Shown here: positions 17,836 to 25,944 of the stretch, in pieces
Position numbering within the stretch: position 1 is the stretch's first letter
Layout: every line of letters begins with the position of its first letter
Source of the DNA: an uncultured Eubacteriales bacterium
GTDB lineage: Bacteria; Bacillota; Clostridia; Oscillospirales; Oscillospiraceae
Assembly: GCA_900545405.1 (NCBI GenBank)
Contig: UQYT01000001.1
Location: 124,001-188,000 of the forward strand
DNA: 64,000 nt
Direction: 5' to 3'
Made by a program: the position numbers and the translations under genes
Notes under the pieces: generated by a model
What the model saw: the letters and a program-made list of their open reading frames with translations, nothing else
Databases searched by the model: none
What the model was told of the DNA's origin: nothing

Positions 17836-17995
17836 AAAGCCCCGGATGTGTGACCCCGGCATGTGTGACTGCTGCCAGTACATTGGTGAGGGTGACTTCA
17901 TCTGTGACAAAGGCCCCGGCCAGCCGGTCCTTGTGGTTGAGGATTGGCAGCCCAATGAGAACGCCTGGCGCTGCCGGAGAGGCACAAAGCGATGA
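17804..17995 (+). CDS. Small Cys-rich protein
   Basis: A 63-residue basic and Cys-rich protein (CDPGMCDCCQYIGEGDFICD...) that probably binds zinc. It starts behind an AAAGGAG site and overlaps both neighbouring genes, as is typical for packed early phage operons. No further function can be stated. Confidence 0.6.
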   Translation: MKKRKPRPRSEKPRMCDPGMCDCCQYIGEGDFICDKGPGQPVLVVEDWQPNENAWRCRRGTKR

Positions 17996-18399
17996 ACAGA
18001 AAAGAGCGGCGAAACCTGCAACGCCAAGGTGTGCAGGTACCCAAAGACCCCACACTCAACATCAAGCTCTCCGCTTTGGGCAAGTCCATAATGACCCCGG
18101 AGATGCAGATGGCCATGGAGCATGAGATCAATCAACAATGCTTGGAGGCAGATGATAGGCTGGCTCTTGATGTAGACACCATGGTGCTCTGGACACTGCA
18201 CCGGCACCTGGGCTTTGGGGTCAAGCGGCTCCATGACTTCTATCTGGCGATGGCCGCAGAGCACCGCCGGATGCGTGAATTTTATGAAATGGATGACCTG
18301 TACCCGGAACGGCTCAAGCTCAAAGAGCTGGGTGCAGATGTCGAACAATGGCAAAAGGAGGTGCTGGCCAATGAGCCCCAAACCCTGGGAAAACGCTGA
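17992..18399 (+). CDS. Hypothetical helical early protein
   Basis: A 135-residue, mostly helical and charged protein starting MNRKERRNLQRQGVQVPKD. It is unrecognised. It overlaps the previous gene by 4 bp (ATGA) and the next by 29 bp, so it is in the same transcription unit. Confidence 0.65.
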   Translation: MNRKERRNLQRQGVQVPKDPTLNIKLSALGKSIMTPEMQMAMEHEINQQCLEADDRLALDVDTMVLWTLHRHLGFGVKRLHDFYLAMAAEHRRMREFYEMDDLYPERLKLKELGADVEQWQKEVLANEPQTLGKR

Positions 18400-18583
18400 A
18401 GGCTATGTAGACCCTACGGCATACAACGCCATCAAGAAAGTGTCCGCAGAGGAGCATGAGGCGCTGGATGCCAAGGTCAACACCCTCATCAAGGTTCTCA
18501 AGTTTATCATTGCGGAAAGCGGCTTTGAGCTGGCGGCCCGCATTGAGCTCCGGGACCGCAAGACAGGGAGGTTTTTTAGATGA
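18371..18583 (+). CDS. Small hypothetical protein
   Basis: A 70-residue protein from ATG 18371 behind AAGGAGG (about 18355-18361). It reads MSPKPWENAEGYVDPTAYNA and then a helical region (HEALDAKVNTLIKVLKFIIAESGF). Its stop overlaps the MazG-like gene by 4 bp. Function unknown. Confidence 0.6.
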   Translation: MSPKPWENAEGYVDPTAYNAIKKVSAEEHEALDAKVNTLIKVLKFIIAESGFELAARIELRDRKTGRFFR

Positions 18584-18873
18584 CCAAATGCGAAACGGCA
18601 ATCTGCCAGCTTGCGGTGAATGTCTATGGCAAGACCAGCCAGTGCACGGTCTGCATGGAGGAGATGGCGGAGCTCACCAAAGAGCTCTCCAAAAACCTCC
18701 GTGGCCAGGACAACGCCGCCCACATCGCTGAGGAGATCGCTGATGTTGAGATTATGCTGGAACAGCTCAAACTCATGTTCAACATCCGTGATGAGGTGAC
18801 ACAGCAGCGCACGGCCAAGCTCCGGCGGCTTGACAATCGTATTTCTCAATCCCTGACACATCCGAAACCGTGA
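18580..18873 (+). CDS. MazG-like nucleotide pyrophosphohydrolase
   Basis: A 97-residue all-helical protein with the MazG-type metal-binding pattern: EEMAELTKEL in the first helix and EEIADVEIMLEQL in the second, giving ExxE and ExxxD. Such enzymes hydrolyse NTP or dNTP to monophosphate and pyrophosphate and could tune the phage nucleotide pool together with ThyX. Confidence 0.78.
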   Translation: MTKCETAICQLAVNVYGKTSQCTVCMEEMAELTKELSKNLRGQDNAAHIAEEIADVEIMLEQLKLMFNIRDEVTQQRTAKLRRLDNRISQSLTHPKP

Positions 18874-18883
18874 GGTGTGACCC

Positions 18884-21286
18884 ATGCAATTTGACCGCAA
18901 AATAACCATCTCCGCCGGTAGCAGCCGGAGGGCCATGGTCTGGCAGGCGCAAACCCTGCTCATTTCTGAGCTGTGGGCAAAGCTCCAGACCCCCGCCAGA
19001 GGCACTGAGCCCCTGGCAGAATATCTGAATATGAAAAAGGCCCAGCAGGATGACCTCAAGGATGTGGGCGGCTTTATGGCAGGCACACTGTCAGGCCCCC
19101 GCCGAAAGGCCAACAATGTGACCGGGCGTGATGTCATCACGCTGGACCTGGACAACATCCCATCGGGCGGCACGGAGGATGTCCTGCGCCGTGTTGAGGG
19201 GCTGGGCTGCGGCTATTGCATCTATTCCACCCGTAAGCACAGCCCGGCGGCACCCCGCCTGCGTGTCCTGCTACCACTGGACCGCACGGCCTCAGCGGAT
19301 GAATATGAGCCCATCGCCCGCAAGATGGCGGAGTACATAGGCCTGGGGCTCTGTGACCCCACCACTTTTGAGGTGTCCCGTTTGATGTACTGGCCAAGCT
19401 GCTGCTCAGACAGCCAATACATCTATGTGTGGAAAGACAAGCCCCTGCTGTCCGTCAAGGGCCTGCTGGGCCAGTATGAGGACTGGCGTGACTGTACCCT
19501 CTGGCCCCAGGTGCCCGGCGCCCAAAACTTGCCCACTAAGCTGGCCGTCAAGCAGGGTGACCCGGAGGCCAAAAACGGTGTTGTGGGCGCTTTCTGCCGC
19601 ACCTATGACATCTACCGTGCCATGGATGAGCTCATCCCCGGCATGTATGAGCCGGTGGAGAGTATGCCGGGCCGCTACACCTACCTTGGCGGCTCCACCA
19701 CCGGCGGCGCTGTCATCTATGACAGCGGCAAGTTTCTCTACTCCCACCACGCCACTGACCCGTGCAGCGGCAAGCTGGTGAACGCCTTTGACCTGGTGCG
19801 CCTGCATCGCTTTGGTGACAAGGACGATGAGGCCCAGCCGGGCACTCCCACCAACCGCCTGCCCTCCTACCGTGCCATGTGCGAACTGGCCACGCAAGAC
19901 CCCGATGTGTCCGCCCTGATGAGCCAGGAGCGCTACCAGGAGGCCGTCAAGGACTTTGAGGGCGTGGAGGCCACCAACGATGCAGAGCCCGCCAACTGGA
20001 TGGACCGGCTGGAGATCAACAGCCAGACCGGCCTCCCAAAGGCTACCATTGATAATGTCTGGATTATTCTTGAGAATGACCCGTTGCTCAAGGGCAAGTT
20101 TGCCCTCAACCAGTTTGCGGGCCGTGGTGAGGTGCTGGATGCGCTCCCATGGAACGCCTCCACCAAACGCCGCCTTTGGGATGACAATGACAACAATGGC
20201 CTCTACTGGTACATGGAAAAGGTCCACCACATCACCGGCAACGGCAAGATTGACGGGGCGCTCTCCCTCCACACCACACAGCACGCTTTCAACGAGGTCC
20301 AGGACTACCTCCAGAGCCTCAAGTGGGACGGCGTGCCCCGCCTGGACACCCTTTTCATTGACTACCTGGGGGCGGAGGACAGCCCCTACACCAGAGCGGT
20401 GACCCGCAAGGCTTTCACCGCCGCCGTCACCCGTGCCATGATGCCCGGCAGCAAGTATGACAACATGCTCATCCTGGCTGGGCCCCAGGGCATTGGCAAG
20501 AGCACCCTGCTGGATAAGATGAGCCGGGGCTGGTTTAATGACAGCATCCGCACCTTTGAGGGCAAGGAGGCCTCTGAGCTTTTGCAGGGGGTCTGGCTGG
20601 TGGAGATCGGTGAGCTGGACGCTTTCCGCAAGACGGATGTGGCGTGCATCAAGCAGTTTCTCTCCCTGCGCTCTGACCGTTTCCGTGCGGCCTATGGCCG
20701 CCATGTCAAGGAGCTGCCCCGGTGCTGTGTGTTCTTCGGCACCACCAACACCTCTGACTACCTGCGGGACCGCACCGGCAACCGGCGTTTCTGGCCGGTG
20801 GATGTGGGCCTGGCCCCGGCGGCCAAAAGCGTCTGGACTGATCTGCCCGGAGAAATTGACCAGCTCTGGGCTGAGGCCGTGGTCCGCTGGCAGACGGGAG
20901 AGCCGCTTTTCCTCAAAGGGGAAATTGAGGCCGCCGCTAAGGAGGCCCAGGAGGCCCACCGTGAGGTCAACACCCGTGAGGGCATCATACTGGACTTTCT
21001 GGAGCGCCCGGTGCCGGAGGACTGGCAGAACTGGCCGCTTGACCGCCGCCGGATGTTCTGGGGCGGCGCTGTGCAGGGAGATGTCAAGCTGGTGCCCCGT
21101 GACCGTGTGTGTGCTCTGGAGGTCTGGTGTGAGGCTCTGGACGGCAAGCAGCGAGATATGAGGTACAGTGACACGGCAGAAATCAACAGCATCATTGAGG
21201 CCAGCGCCTTGTGGGAAAGGGCCAGAGGCTCCCTGCGCTTTGGCTACTGCGGCAAGCAACGGGGATTTCAAAAGGTGCGGCTTTGA
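18884..21286 (+). CDS. VapE-family primase/helicase
   Basis: An 800-residue protein of the virulence-associated E type. The N-terminal half has primase-like features, with paired acidic residues in DVITLDLDNIPSGG and a SRLMYWPSCC stretch. The C-terminal half is a VirE/D5-like ATPase with Walker A GPQGIGKST (from about residue 533), WLVEIGELDA as Walker B, and the FFGTTNTSDYLRDRTGNRRFWPV segment. It probably primes and unwinds DNA at the iteron-like cluster that starts just after its stop codon. Confidence 0.88.
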   Translation: MQFDRKITISAGSSRRAMVWQAQTLLISELWAKLQTPARGTEPLAEYLNMKKAQQDDLKDVGGFMAGTLSGPRRKANNVTGRDVITLDLDNIPSGGTEDVLRRVEGLGCGYCIYSTRKHSPAAPRLRVLLPLDRTASADEYEPIARKMAEYIGLGLCDPTTFEVSRLMYWPSCCSDSQYIYVWKDKPLLSVKGLLGQYEDWRDCTLWPQVPGAQNLPTKLAVKQGDPEAKNGVVGAFCRTYDIYRAMDELIPGMYEPVESMPGRYTYLGGSTTGGAVIYDSGKFLYSHHATDPCSGKLVNAFDLVRLHRFGDKDDEAQPGTPTNRLPSYRAMCELATQDPDVSALMSQERYQEAVKDFEGVEATNDAEPANWMDRLEINSQTGLPKATIDNVWIILENDPLLKGKFALNQFAGRGEVLDALPWNASTKRRLWDDNDNNGLYWYMEKVHHITGNGKIDGALSLHTTQHAFNEVQDYLQSLKWDGVPRLDTLFIDYLGAEDSPYTRAVTRKAFTAAVTRAMMPGSKYDNMLILAGPQGIGKSTLLDKMSRGWFNDSIRTFEGKEASELLQGVWLVEIGELDAFRKTDVACIKQFLSLRSDRFRAAYGRHVKELPRCCVFFGTTNTSDYLRDRTGNRRFWPVDVGLAPAAKSVWTDLPGEIDQLWAEAVVRWQTGEPLFLKGEIEAAAKEAQEAHREVNTREGIILDFLERPVPEDWQNWPLDRRRMFWGGAVQGDVKLVPRDRVCALEVWCEALDGKQRDMRYSDTAEINSIIEASALWERARGSLRFGYCGKQRGFQKVRL

Positions 21287-21289
21287 CCC

Positions 21290-21542
21290 GGAACATTGCC
21301 CGGAACATTTGGGATTTTCAAATGTTCCAATGTTCCGGGCAGGTGGGACATGTTCCGGCAAATGTTCCGGCAAATGTTCCGGGCAAAACCCTTGCGCCGC
21401 AAGGCTTTTAGGCCAAGTGGAACATTGGAACATTCATTTTCTATATTAGGGTAAAAGAGAGGATTTAGAGAGAATAGAGAAAAATAAAACTCTCTAAACC
21501 GCCTGTTTGCGCTACATACACGCGCGAATGTTCCACTGTTCC
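21290..21542 (+). repeat. Iteron-like cluster with AT-rich segment, candidate replication origin
   Basis: The noncoding 271 bases between the VapE and VRR-NUC genes hold ten copies of GGAACATT or its complement AATGTTCC (one as CATGTTCC). GGAACATT begins at 21290, 21302, 21419 and 21427; the complement at 21321, 21329, 21349, 21361, 21373 and 21527. A partial TGTTCC follows at 21537. Between the last groups lies an AT-rich stretch (about 21435-21500), unlike the GC-rich surroundings. Iterons plus an easily melted segment next to a primase/helicase gene suggest an origin. Confidence 0.6.
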
Positions 21543-21557
21543 GAAAGGAGGAAATCC

Positions 21558-21839
21558 ATGAAAGAAAGCTATATTGAGAGCTACCTTGTTCGCAAGGTGA
21601 AAGAGCACGGTGGCCTCTGCTATAAGTTTGTGTCACCCGGAAATCCCGGCGTGCCTGATCGACTGATAATCACCCCCACCGGCAAGACCATCTTTGTTGA
21701 ACTGAAAACGGAGGTGGGCAGGCTGGCCAAAGTCCAGAAATGGCAGCGGAGCGAGATGGAGAAACGGGGGGCGGACTGCCGGGTGCTGTTTGGGATGGAC
21801 GCAGTAAAGGACTTTTTGAGGGAGGTTTTCCCCGCATGA
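21558..21839 (+). CDS. VRR-NUC domain nuclease
   Basis: A 93-residue stand-alone VRR-NUC protein. It shows the small nuclease pattern PGVPDRLII (catalytic Asp), then VELKTEVGRL (E-x-K) and QKWQRSEMEKRGADCRVL. Phage members act as structure-specific nucleases in recombination or replication. It starts behind AAAGGAGG and overlaps the helicase gene by 3 bp. Confidence 0.9.
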   Translation: MKESYIESYLVRKVKEHGGLCYKFVSPGNPGVPDRLIITPTGKTIFVELKTEVGRLAKVQKWQRSEMEKRGADCRVLFGMDAVKDFLREVFPA

Positions 21840-23224
21840 AATATGTGCCGCATGACTACCAGGCCTATTGCATCCAGCGTGTAGTTGAGGACCCTGCTGT
21901 TGGGCTGTTTCTCCGTCCCGGCCTTGGCAAAACAGTCATCACTCTGTCAGCGGTCAATATTCTCAAGTATTTTCGCTGGCAGGTGCAAAAGGTCCTGGTA
22001 GTGGCTCCCAAAAAGGTGGCAGAGGCCACCTGGAGCAAGGAGGCCGCCAAGTGGGACCACCTCCAGCACCTCCGCACCTCTGTGGTGCTGGGCAGCGCCA
22101 CCAAGCGCATCAAGGCCCTCAACACTCCGGCGGACATCTATGTCATCAACCGGGAAAATGTGGAGTGGCTGGTGGACTACTACAAACAGGCCTGGCCCTT
22201 TGACATGGTGGTGCTTGATGAGAGCACCAGCTTTAAGAACAGCCAGAGCAAGCGCTGGAAAGCCATGAGGCGGGTGCGGCGTTTCATCAAGCGGATGGTT
22301 CTGCTGACCGGCACGCCGTCCTCTAAGGGCCTCATTGACCTGTGGGCACAAGTTTACCTGCTGGACTGCGGAGAGCGCCTGGGGCAATCCTTGAGCGCCT
22401 ACCGTGAGCGTTATTTTGACCCTGACCAGCGGAGCCGCACACAGATTTTTTCCTACAAGGCCAAAGACGGTGCGGAGAGCGCTGTGTTGGATGCTATTTC
22501 TGACATCTGCATCTCCATGAAAGCGGAGGACTACCTGGAGCTGCCGGACTTCATCCAGCATGAGGTGCCGGTGTTGCTGGATGCCAAAGCCCGCCGGGCC
22601 TATGACCAGTTTGAGCGTGACCTGCTGCTGGAGGTGGACGAGGATGTCATCACCGCCGCCTCTGCCGCCGTTCTTGTGGGAAAACTCCTGCAAATGTGCA
22701 ACGGCGCTGTGTATAGCAACGATGGCCACATCGTGCCGGTCCATGACTGCAAGCTGGAGGCCTATCTGGAGCTGCTGGAGCAGTTGAACGGAGAGCACTG
22801 CCTGACTTTCTACGGCTACCAACATGACCGTGACCGCATCCTGGAGGCGCTGAAAAAGCACCGCAAGGACCTCCGGGTGAGGGTCTACAAAACCGTGGAG
22901 GATGAGGAGGCCTGGAACAACGGAGAGGTTGATGTGCTGCTGGTGCATCCGGCCTCCTGTGCCTACGGCCTCAACCTCCAGGCAGGCGGCCAGCATGTGG
23001 TGTGGTACGGCCTCAACTGGTCCTTTGAGCTGAATGACCAGGGCAACTGCCGCTTATACCGGCAGGGCTCCCCCTATGACAAGGTTTTCGTCCACTATCT
23101 TGTAGTGCAGGGCTGCCAGGATGAGGATGTCATGGCTACGGTGCGAGATCGCCAGGACACCCATGAGGCCGTCATGTCCGCACTCAAGGCCAGAATTAAG
23201 CGAGTAAAGGAGAGCGCAAAATGA
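21836..23224 (+). CDS. SNF2/DEAD-like DNA helicase
   Basis: A 462-residue superfamily 2 helicase. Motif I is FLRPGLGKT, motif II is VVLDESTSFKN (a DE-S-T form usual in phage SNF2-like proteins), motif III is LLTGTPSSKG, and the C-terminal lobe ends with NWSFELNDQGNCRLYRQGS, which covers motifs V-VI. It follows the VRR-NUC gene with an ATGA overlap, a common phage pairing, so the two may work together on branched DNA. Confidence 0.92.
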   Translation: MKYVPHDYQAYCIQRVVEDPAVGLFLRPGLGKTVITLSAVNILKYFRWQVQKVLVVAPKKVAEATWSKEAAKWDHLQHLRTSVVLGSATKRIKALNTPADIYVINRENVEWLVDYYKQAWPFDMVVLDESTSFKNSQSKRWKAMRRVRRFIKRMVLLTGTPSSKGLIDLWAQVYLLDCGERLGQSLSAYRERYFDPDQRSRTQIFSYKAKDGAESAVLDAISDICISMKAEDYLELPDFIQHEVPVLLDAKARRAYDQFERDLLLEVDEDVITAASAAVLVGKLLQMCNGAVYSNDGHIVPVHDCKLEAYLELLEQLNGEHCLTFYGYQHDRDRILEALKKHRKDLRVRVYKTVEDEEAWNNGEVDVLLVHPASCAYGLNLQAGGQHVVWYGLNWSFELNDQGNCRLYRQGSPYDKVFVHYLVVQGCQDEDVMATVRDRQDTHEAVMSALKARIKRVKESAK

Positions 23225-23574
23225 GCAACCCTACTGTGATTTTGAATGGTGACCAGGTTTATTGTGATGAGCTCATCCGGGAAAATGCCCGGTTGACCAT
23301 CCAGCATGAGGCTGACCGGCTGACGCTGGAGCAGATGAGGAAACAGTGCGTTTCCTCTGAGGAGTGCACCGCCAAGGTGGCGGAGGCCTATGCCCGTGCC
23401 GATAAGGCCAAGCGGGACGCTGAGGCGCTTAATTCCAAGCTGCGCCAAGCCATTGCGGACCTGCATTTTGTCATGGCTGGCGGCGATGCCTGCAAGGTGT
23501 GCGCCGTCAAGTGTGCTTTTGGCGAGGGCAACTGCAAACCCGTGTGGCGTGGAGAGGATGGTGCTGATTTGTGA
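23221..23574 (+). CDS. Hypothetical coiled-coil protein with C-terminal Cys motif
   Basis: A 117-residue protein. Residues about 15-85 are a charged heptad-like helix, and the end has a Cys cluster (ACKVCAVKCAFGEGNCKP) that may bind metal. It is coupled to the helicase gene by ATGA and to the next gene by a GTGA overlap. Unrecognised. Confidence 0.6.
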   Translation: MSNPTVILNGDQVYCDELIRENARLTIQHEADRLTLEQMRKQCVSSEECTAKVAEAYARADKAKRDAEALNSKLRQAIADLHFVMAGGDACKVCAVKCAFGEGNCKPVWRGEDGADL

Positions 23575-24002
23575 CTTTGAAAGAACTGTCCCAGCTTTAC
23601 TACCTCAACCGGGAGATCGAGATGGACAAAAAGCGCCTCCTTGAGCTGGAGGCCAGGGCGGTGTCCTGTTCGTCAGATCTGTCCGGGATGCCCAGGAGCT
23701 CCGGCGTGGGGGACCGTGTTGGCCGCTATGCGGCGGAGATCGTGGACCTCAAGGGCATCATTGAGGCCAAACTCCAGCAGTGCATCTATGAGCGCAACCG
23801 TTTGGAGAGGTACATCACCACCATTGAGGACAGCCTCCTCCGGCAGGTTTTCACATATCGCTTTGTGAATGGACTGCCGTGGCAGCAGGTGGCCGCATGT
23901 ATCGGCGGGAGCAACACCGCTGACGGCGTGCGGATGATGTGCAACAGGTACATCAAGGCCACGGAGCCGGAAACAGATGACGGCACAGAGGTCCAACTGT
24001 AA
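23571..24002 (+). CDS. ArpU/DUF1492-like late transcription regulator
   Basis: A 143-residue protein with an N-terminal coiled coil and a C-terminal sigma-region-4-like helix-turn-helix (LLRQVFTYRFVNGLPWQQVAACIGGSNTADGVRMMCNRYI). This layout is typical of ArpU/RinA-type phage proteins that activate late genes. Its position just before the terminase genes fits that role. It starts with GTG 23571, coupled to the preceding gene. Confidence 0.8.
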   Translation: MTLKELSQLYYLNREIEMDKKRLLELEARAVSCSSDLSGMPRSSGVGDRVGRYAAEIVDLKGIIEAKLQQCIYERNRLERYITTIEDSLLRQVFTYRFVNGLPWQQVAACIGGSNTADGVRMMCNRYIKATEPETDDGTEVQL

Positions 24003-24197
24003 CTTGTTCGTTCTGTTCGGTGTTTCTGTGGTACACTATATCCTGCGGGTAGTGCCTCAAGATGACGCAATACCTCCTTGGTTGAACAGCGGCAAGGTGA
24101 CGGATGATGAAACCCAGACCCTTGCCGCTGTTTCATTCTAACGATTTTTTAGAGCCGTCCGATGAGGGCGGCTTTTACTATGTGATGGGGTGGTGAG
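24003..24197 (+). promoter_or_regulatory. Gap before the terminase genes: hairpins, possible late promoter
   Basis: The 195-base gap separates the early operon from the late genes. It contains a possible extended -10 (TGGTACACT near 24029), a perfect 13-bp hairpin (24085-24097 with 24120-24132) followed at a distance by TTTTTT, and a second terminator-like hairpin at 24153-24177. It is the natural place for the ArpU-like protein to act, but no binding site was identified. Confidence 0.45.
24153..24177 (+). terminator. Probable terminator upstream of terS
   Basis: Arms AGCCGTCC (24153-24160) and GGGCGGCT (24166-24173) form an 8-bp stem with one wobble and the run continues TTTT. It would separate early from late transcription unless antiterminated. 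Confidence 0.55.
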
Positions 24198-24761
24198 ATG
24201 GCAAAGCTGACTGAAAAGCAAAAGCGATTTGTGCAGGAATACCTTGTGGACCTCAATGCCACGGCGGCTGCCAAGCGTGCCGGATATAGCGAAAAAAGCG
24301 CCTCCCGGATAGCCGTGGAACTACTCAATAAAACTCAAGTTTCTGCCGAAATCCAAAAGCAGCAGGCCAAGCGCCAAAAGCGGGTGGAAATCACCCAGGA
24401 AAAGGTGCTTGAGGAGCTGGCTGCAATCGCCTTTGCCAACGGTGCTGACTTCGCCACTGTCAACCAAAATGGCATTGTCCGCATCACCCCCACCTCCGAG
24501 CTGCCGGATGAAAAGCGCAAGGCCATTGCCTCCATCAAGGAGGGGCAATGGGGCACGGAGGTCAAGGTGCACGATAAGGTCAAGGCCCTGGAGCTGCTGG
24601 CCAAGCACCTGGGCATGTTCGACAGCAAGAACGGCGGCAGCGATGCCCCAGAGAATAACATCTTTGAGGTCATTGACCAGAGCACCAGAGAGGAGATAGA
24701 CACGGATGAAATACCAGAGATTGAGCACCCGGCAAAATCTGGCCATGACCTGGTGGAATAG
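24198..24761 (+). CDS. terS: Terminase small subunit
   Basis: A 187-residue Terminase_2-type protein. It begins LTEKQKRFVQEYLVDLNATAAAKRAGYS, the DNA-binding helix-turn-helix of PBSX-like small terminases, and has a central coiled-coil oligomerisation region. It selects phage DNA for packaging. Its 3' end overlaps terL by 56 bp in another frame. Confidence 0.93.
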   Translation: MAKLTEKQKRFVQEYLVDLNATAAAKRAGYSEKSASRIAVELLNKTQVSAEIQKQQAKRQKRVEITQEKVLEELAAIAFANGADFATVNQNGIVRITPTSELPDEKRKAIASIKEGQWGTEVKVHDKVKALELLAKHLGMFDSKNGGSDAPENNIFEVIDQSTREEIDTDEIPEIEHPAKSGHDLVE

Positions 24762-25932
24762 GCCCGGCTTTGAGGTCTATGACGGCATCATCTGTGACGG
24801 CTCCATCCGCTCCGGCAAGACGGTGGCCATGACGGTGGGCTTTATCATGTGGGCCATGACCCGCTTTGATGGCTGCAATTTTGCCATCTGCGGCAAGACC
24901 ATTGAGAGCCTGCGCCGCAATGTGACAAGCAATCTGCCCGTCTGGCTGGCGGGCGTTTTCTCTTTCAAGGAGCACCGCACTGAAAACAAAATTGTGGTGA
25001 GCGCCAACGGCAAGAGCAACAGCTTTTACCTGTTCGGCGGCAAGGACGAAAGCAGCGCCGCACTCATCCAGGGCATCACGCTGGCAGGCATCCTGCTGGA
25101 TGAGGTGGCCCTGATGCCGGAGAGCTTTGTCAACCAGGCCACGGCCCGCTGCTCTGTTGATGGGGCCAAGCTGTGGTTTAACTGCAACCCGGAGGGCCCC
25201 AGCCATTGGTTTTATACCAAGTGGGTGCTGGAGGCCAGCAGGCGGAAAATGCTGCACCTCCATTTCACCATGGATGACAACCTCAGCCTCTCCGCCTCAG
25301 TCAAGGCAAGGTATGAGAGCCTTTACTCTGGCGTTTTCTATGATCGCTTTATCCGGGGCCTGTGGGTGGTGGCGGAGGGGCTCATCTACACGATGTTCAA
25401 CAAGGACTTTCATGTGGTGCCCAGCGTCCCCAGGCCCTATGAAAAGTATGTGATGTCCTGCGACTACGGCACCATCAACCCCACCAGCATTGGCCTCTGG
25501 GGCAAGGCTGGCGGCAAGTGGTACAGGATGCGGGAGTATTACTATGACAGCCGCAAAGAGGGCCGCCAGCGCACCGATGAGGAACACTACACGGAGCTGG
25601 AGCGCCTGGCTGACGGTCTGCATGTGTCCGCCATCATCGTGGACCCATCGGCGGCCTCTTTCATTGAGGTCATCCGCCGCCATGACCGCTACCGTGTAGA
25701 AAAAGCCTCCAACTCCGTGCTGGACGGCATCCGCAATGTGGCCACCCGGCTCCAGAGCGGTGACATCTTTTTCTGCGACTGCTGCACGGACTGCATCCGT
25801 GAGTTTGGGATGTATCGCTGGGATGAAAAGGCCCAGATGGACCGTCCCATCAAAGAAAATGACCATAGCATGGACGATGTGCGCTACTTCGTGCATCGTG
25901 TCTATGCACCTGATCTGATTAGCTTTAAGTGA
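24706..25932 (+). CDS. terL: Terminase large subunit
   Basis: A 408-residue PBSX-type packaging motor. The ATPase has Walker A GSIRSGKT (residues 32-39) and Walker B ILLDEVAL. The nuclease domain has acidic motifs in SCDYGTINP, IIVDPSAASF and NDHSMDDVRY. It cuts concatemers and pumps DNA into the prohead through the portal encoded next. Confidence 0.95.
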   Translation: MKYQRLSTRQNLAMTWWNRPGFEVYDGIICDGSIRSGKTVAMTVGFIMWAMTRFDGCNFAICGKTIESLRRNVTSNLPVWLAGVFSFKEHRTENKIVVSANGKSNSFYLFGGKDESSAALIQGITLAGILLDEVALMPESFVNQATARCSVDGAKLWFNCNPEGPSHWFYTKWVLEASRRKMLHLHFTMDDNLSLSASVKARYESLYSGVFYDRFIRGLWVVAEGLIYTMFNKDFHVVPSVPRPYEKYVMSCDYGTINPTSIGLWGKAGGKWYRMREYYYDSRKEGRQRTDEEHYTELERLADGLHVSAIIVDPSAASFIEVIRRHDRYRVEKASNSVLDGIRNVATRLQSGDIFFCDCCTDCIREFGMYRWDEKAQMDRPIKENDHSMDDVRYFVHRVYAPDLISFK

Positions 25933-25944
25933 GGTGAGAAACCA

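Noticed and set aside
24085..24132. Riboswitch or structured RNA in the gap before terS
   Set aside because: Only a simple hairpin is seen, with no conserved riboswitch core; terminator or regulator site is more likely.
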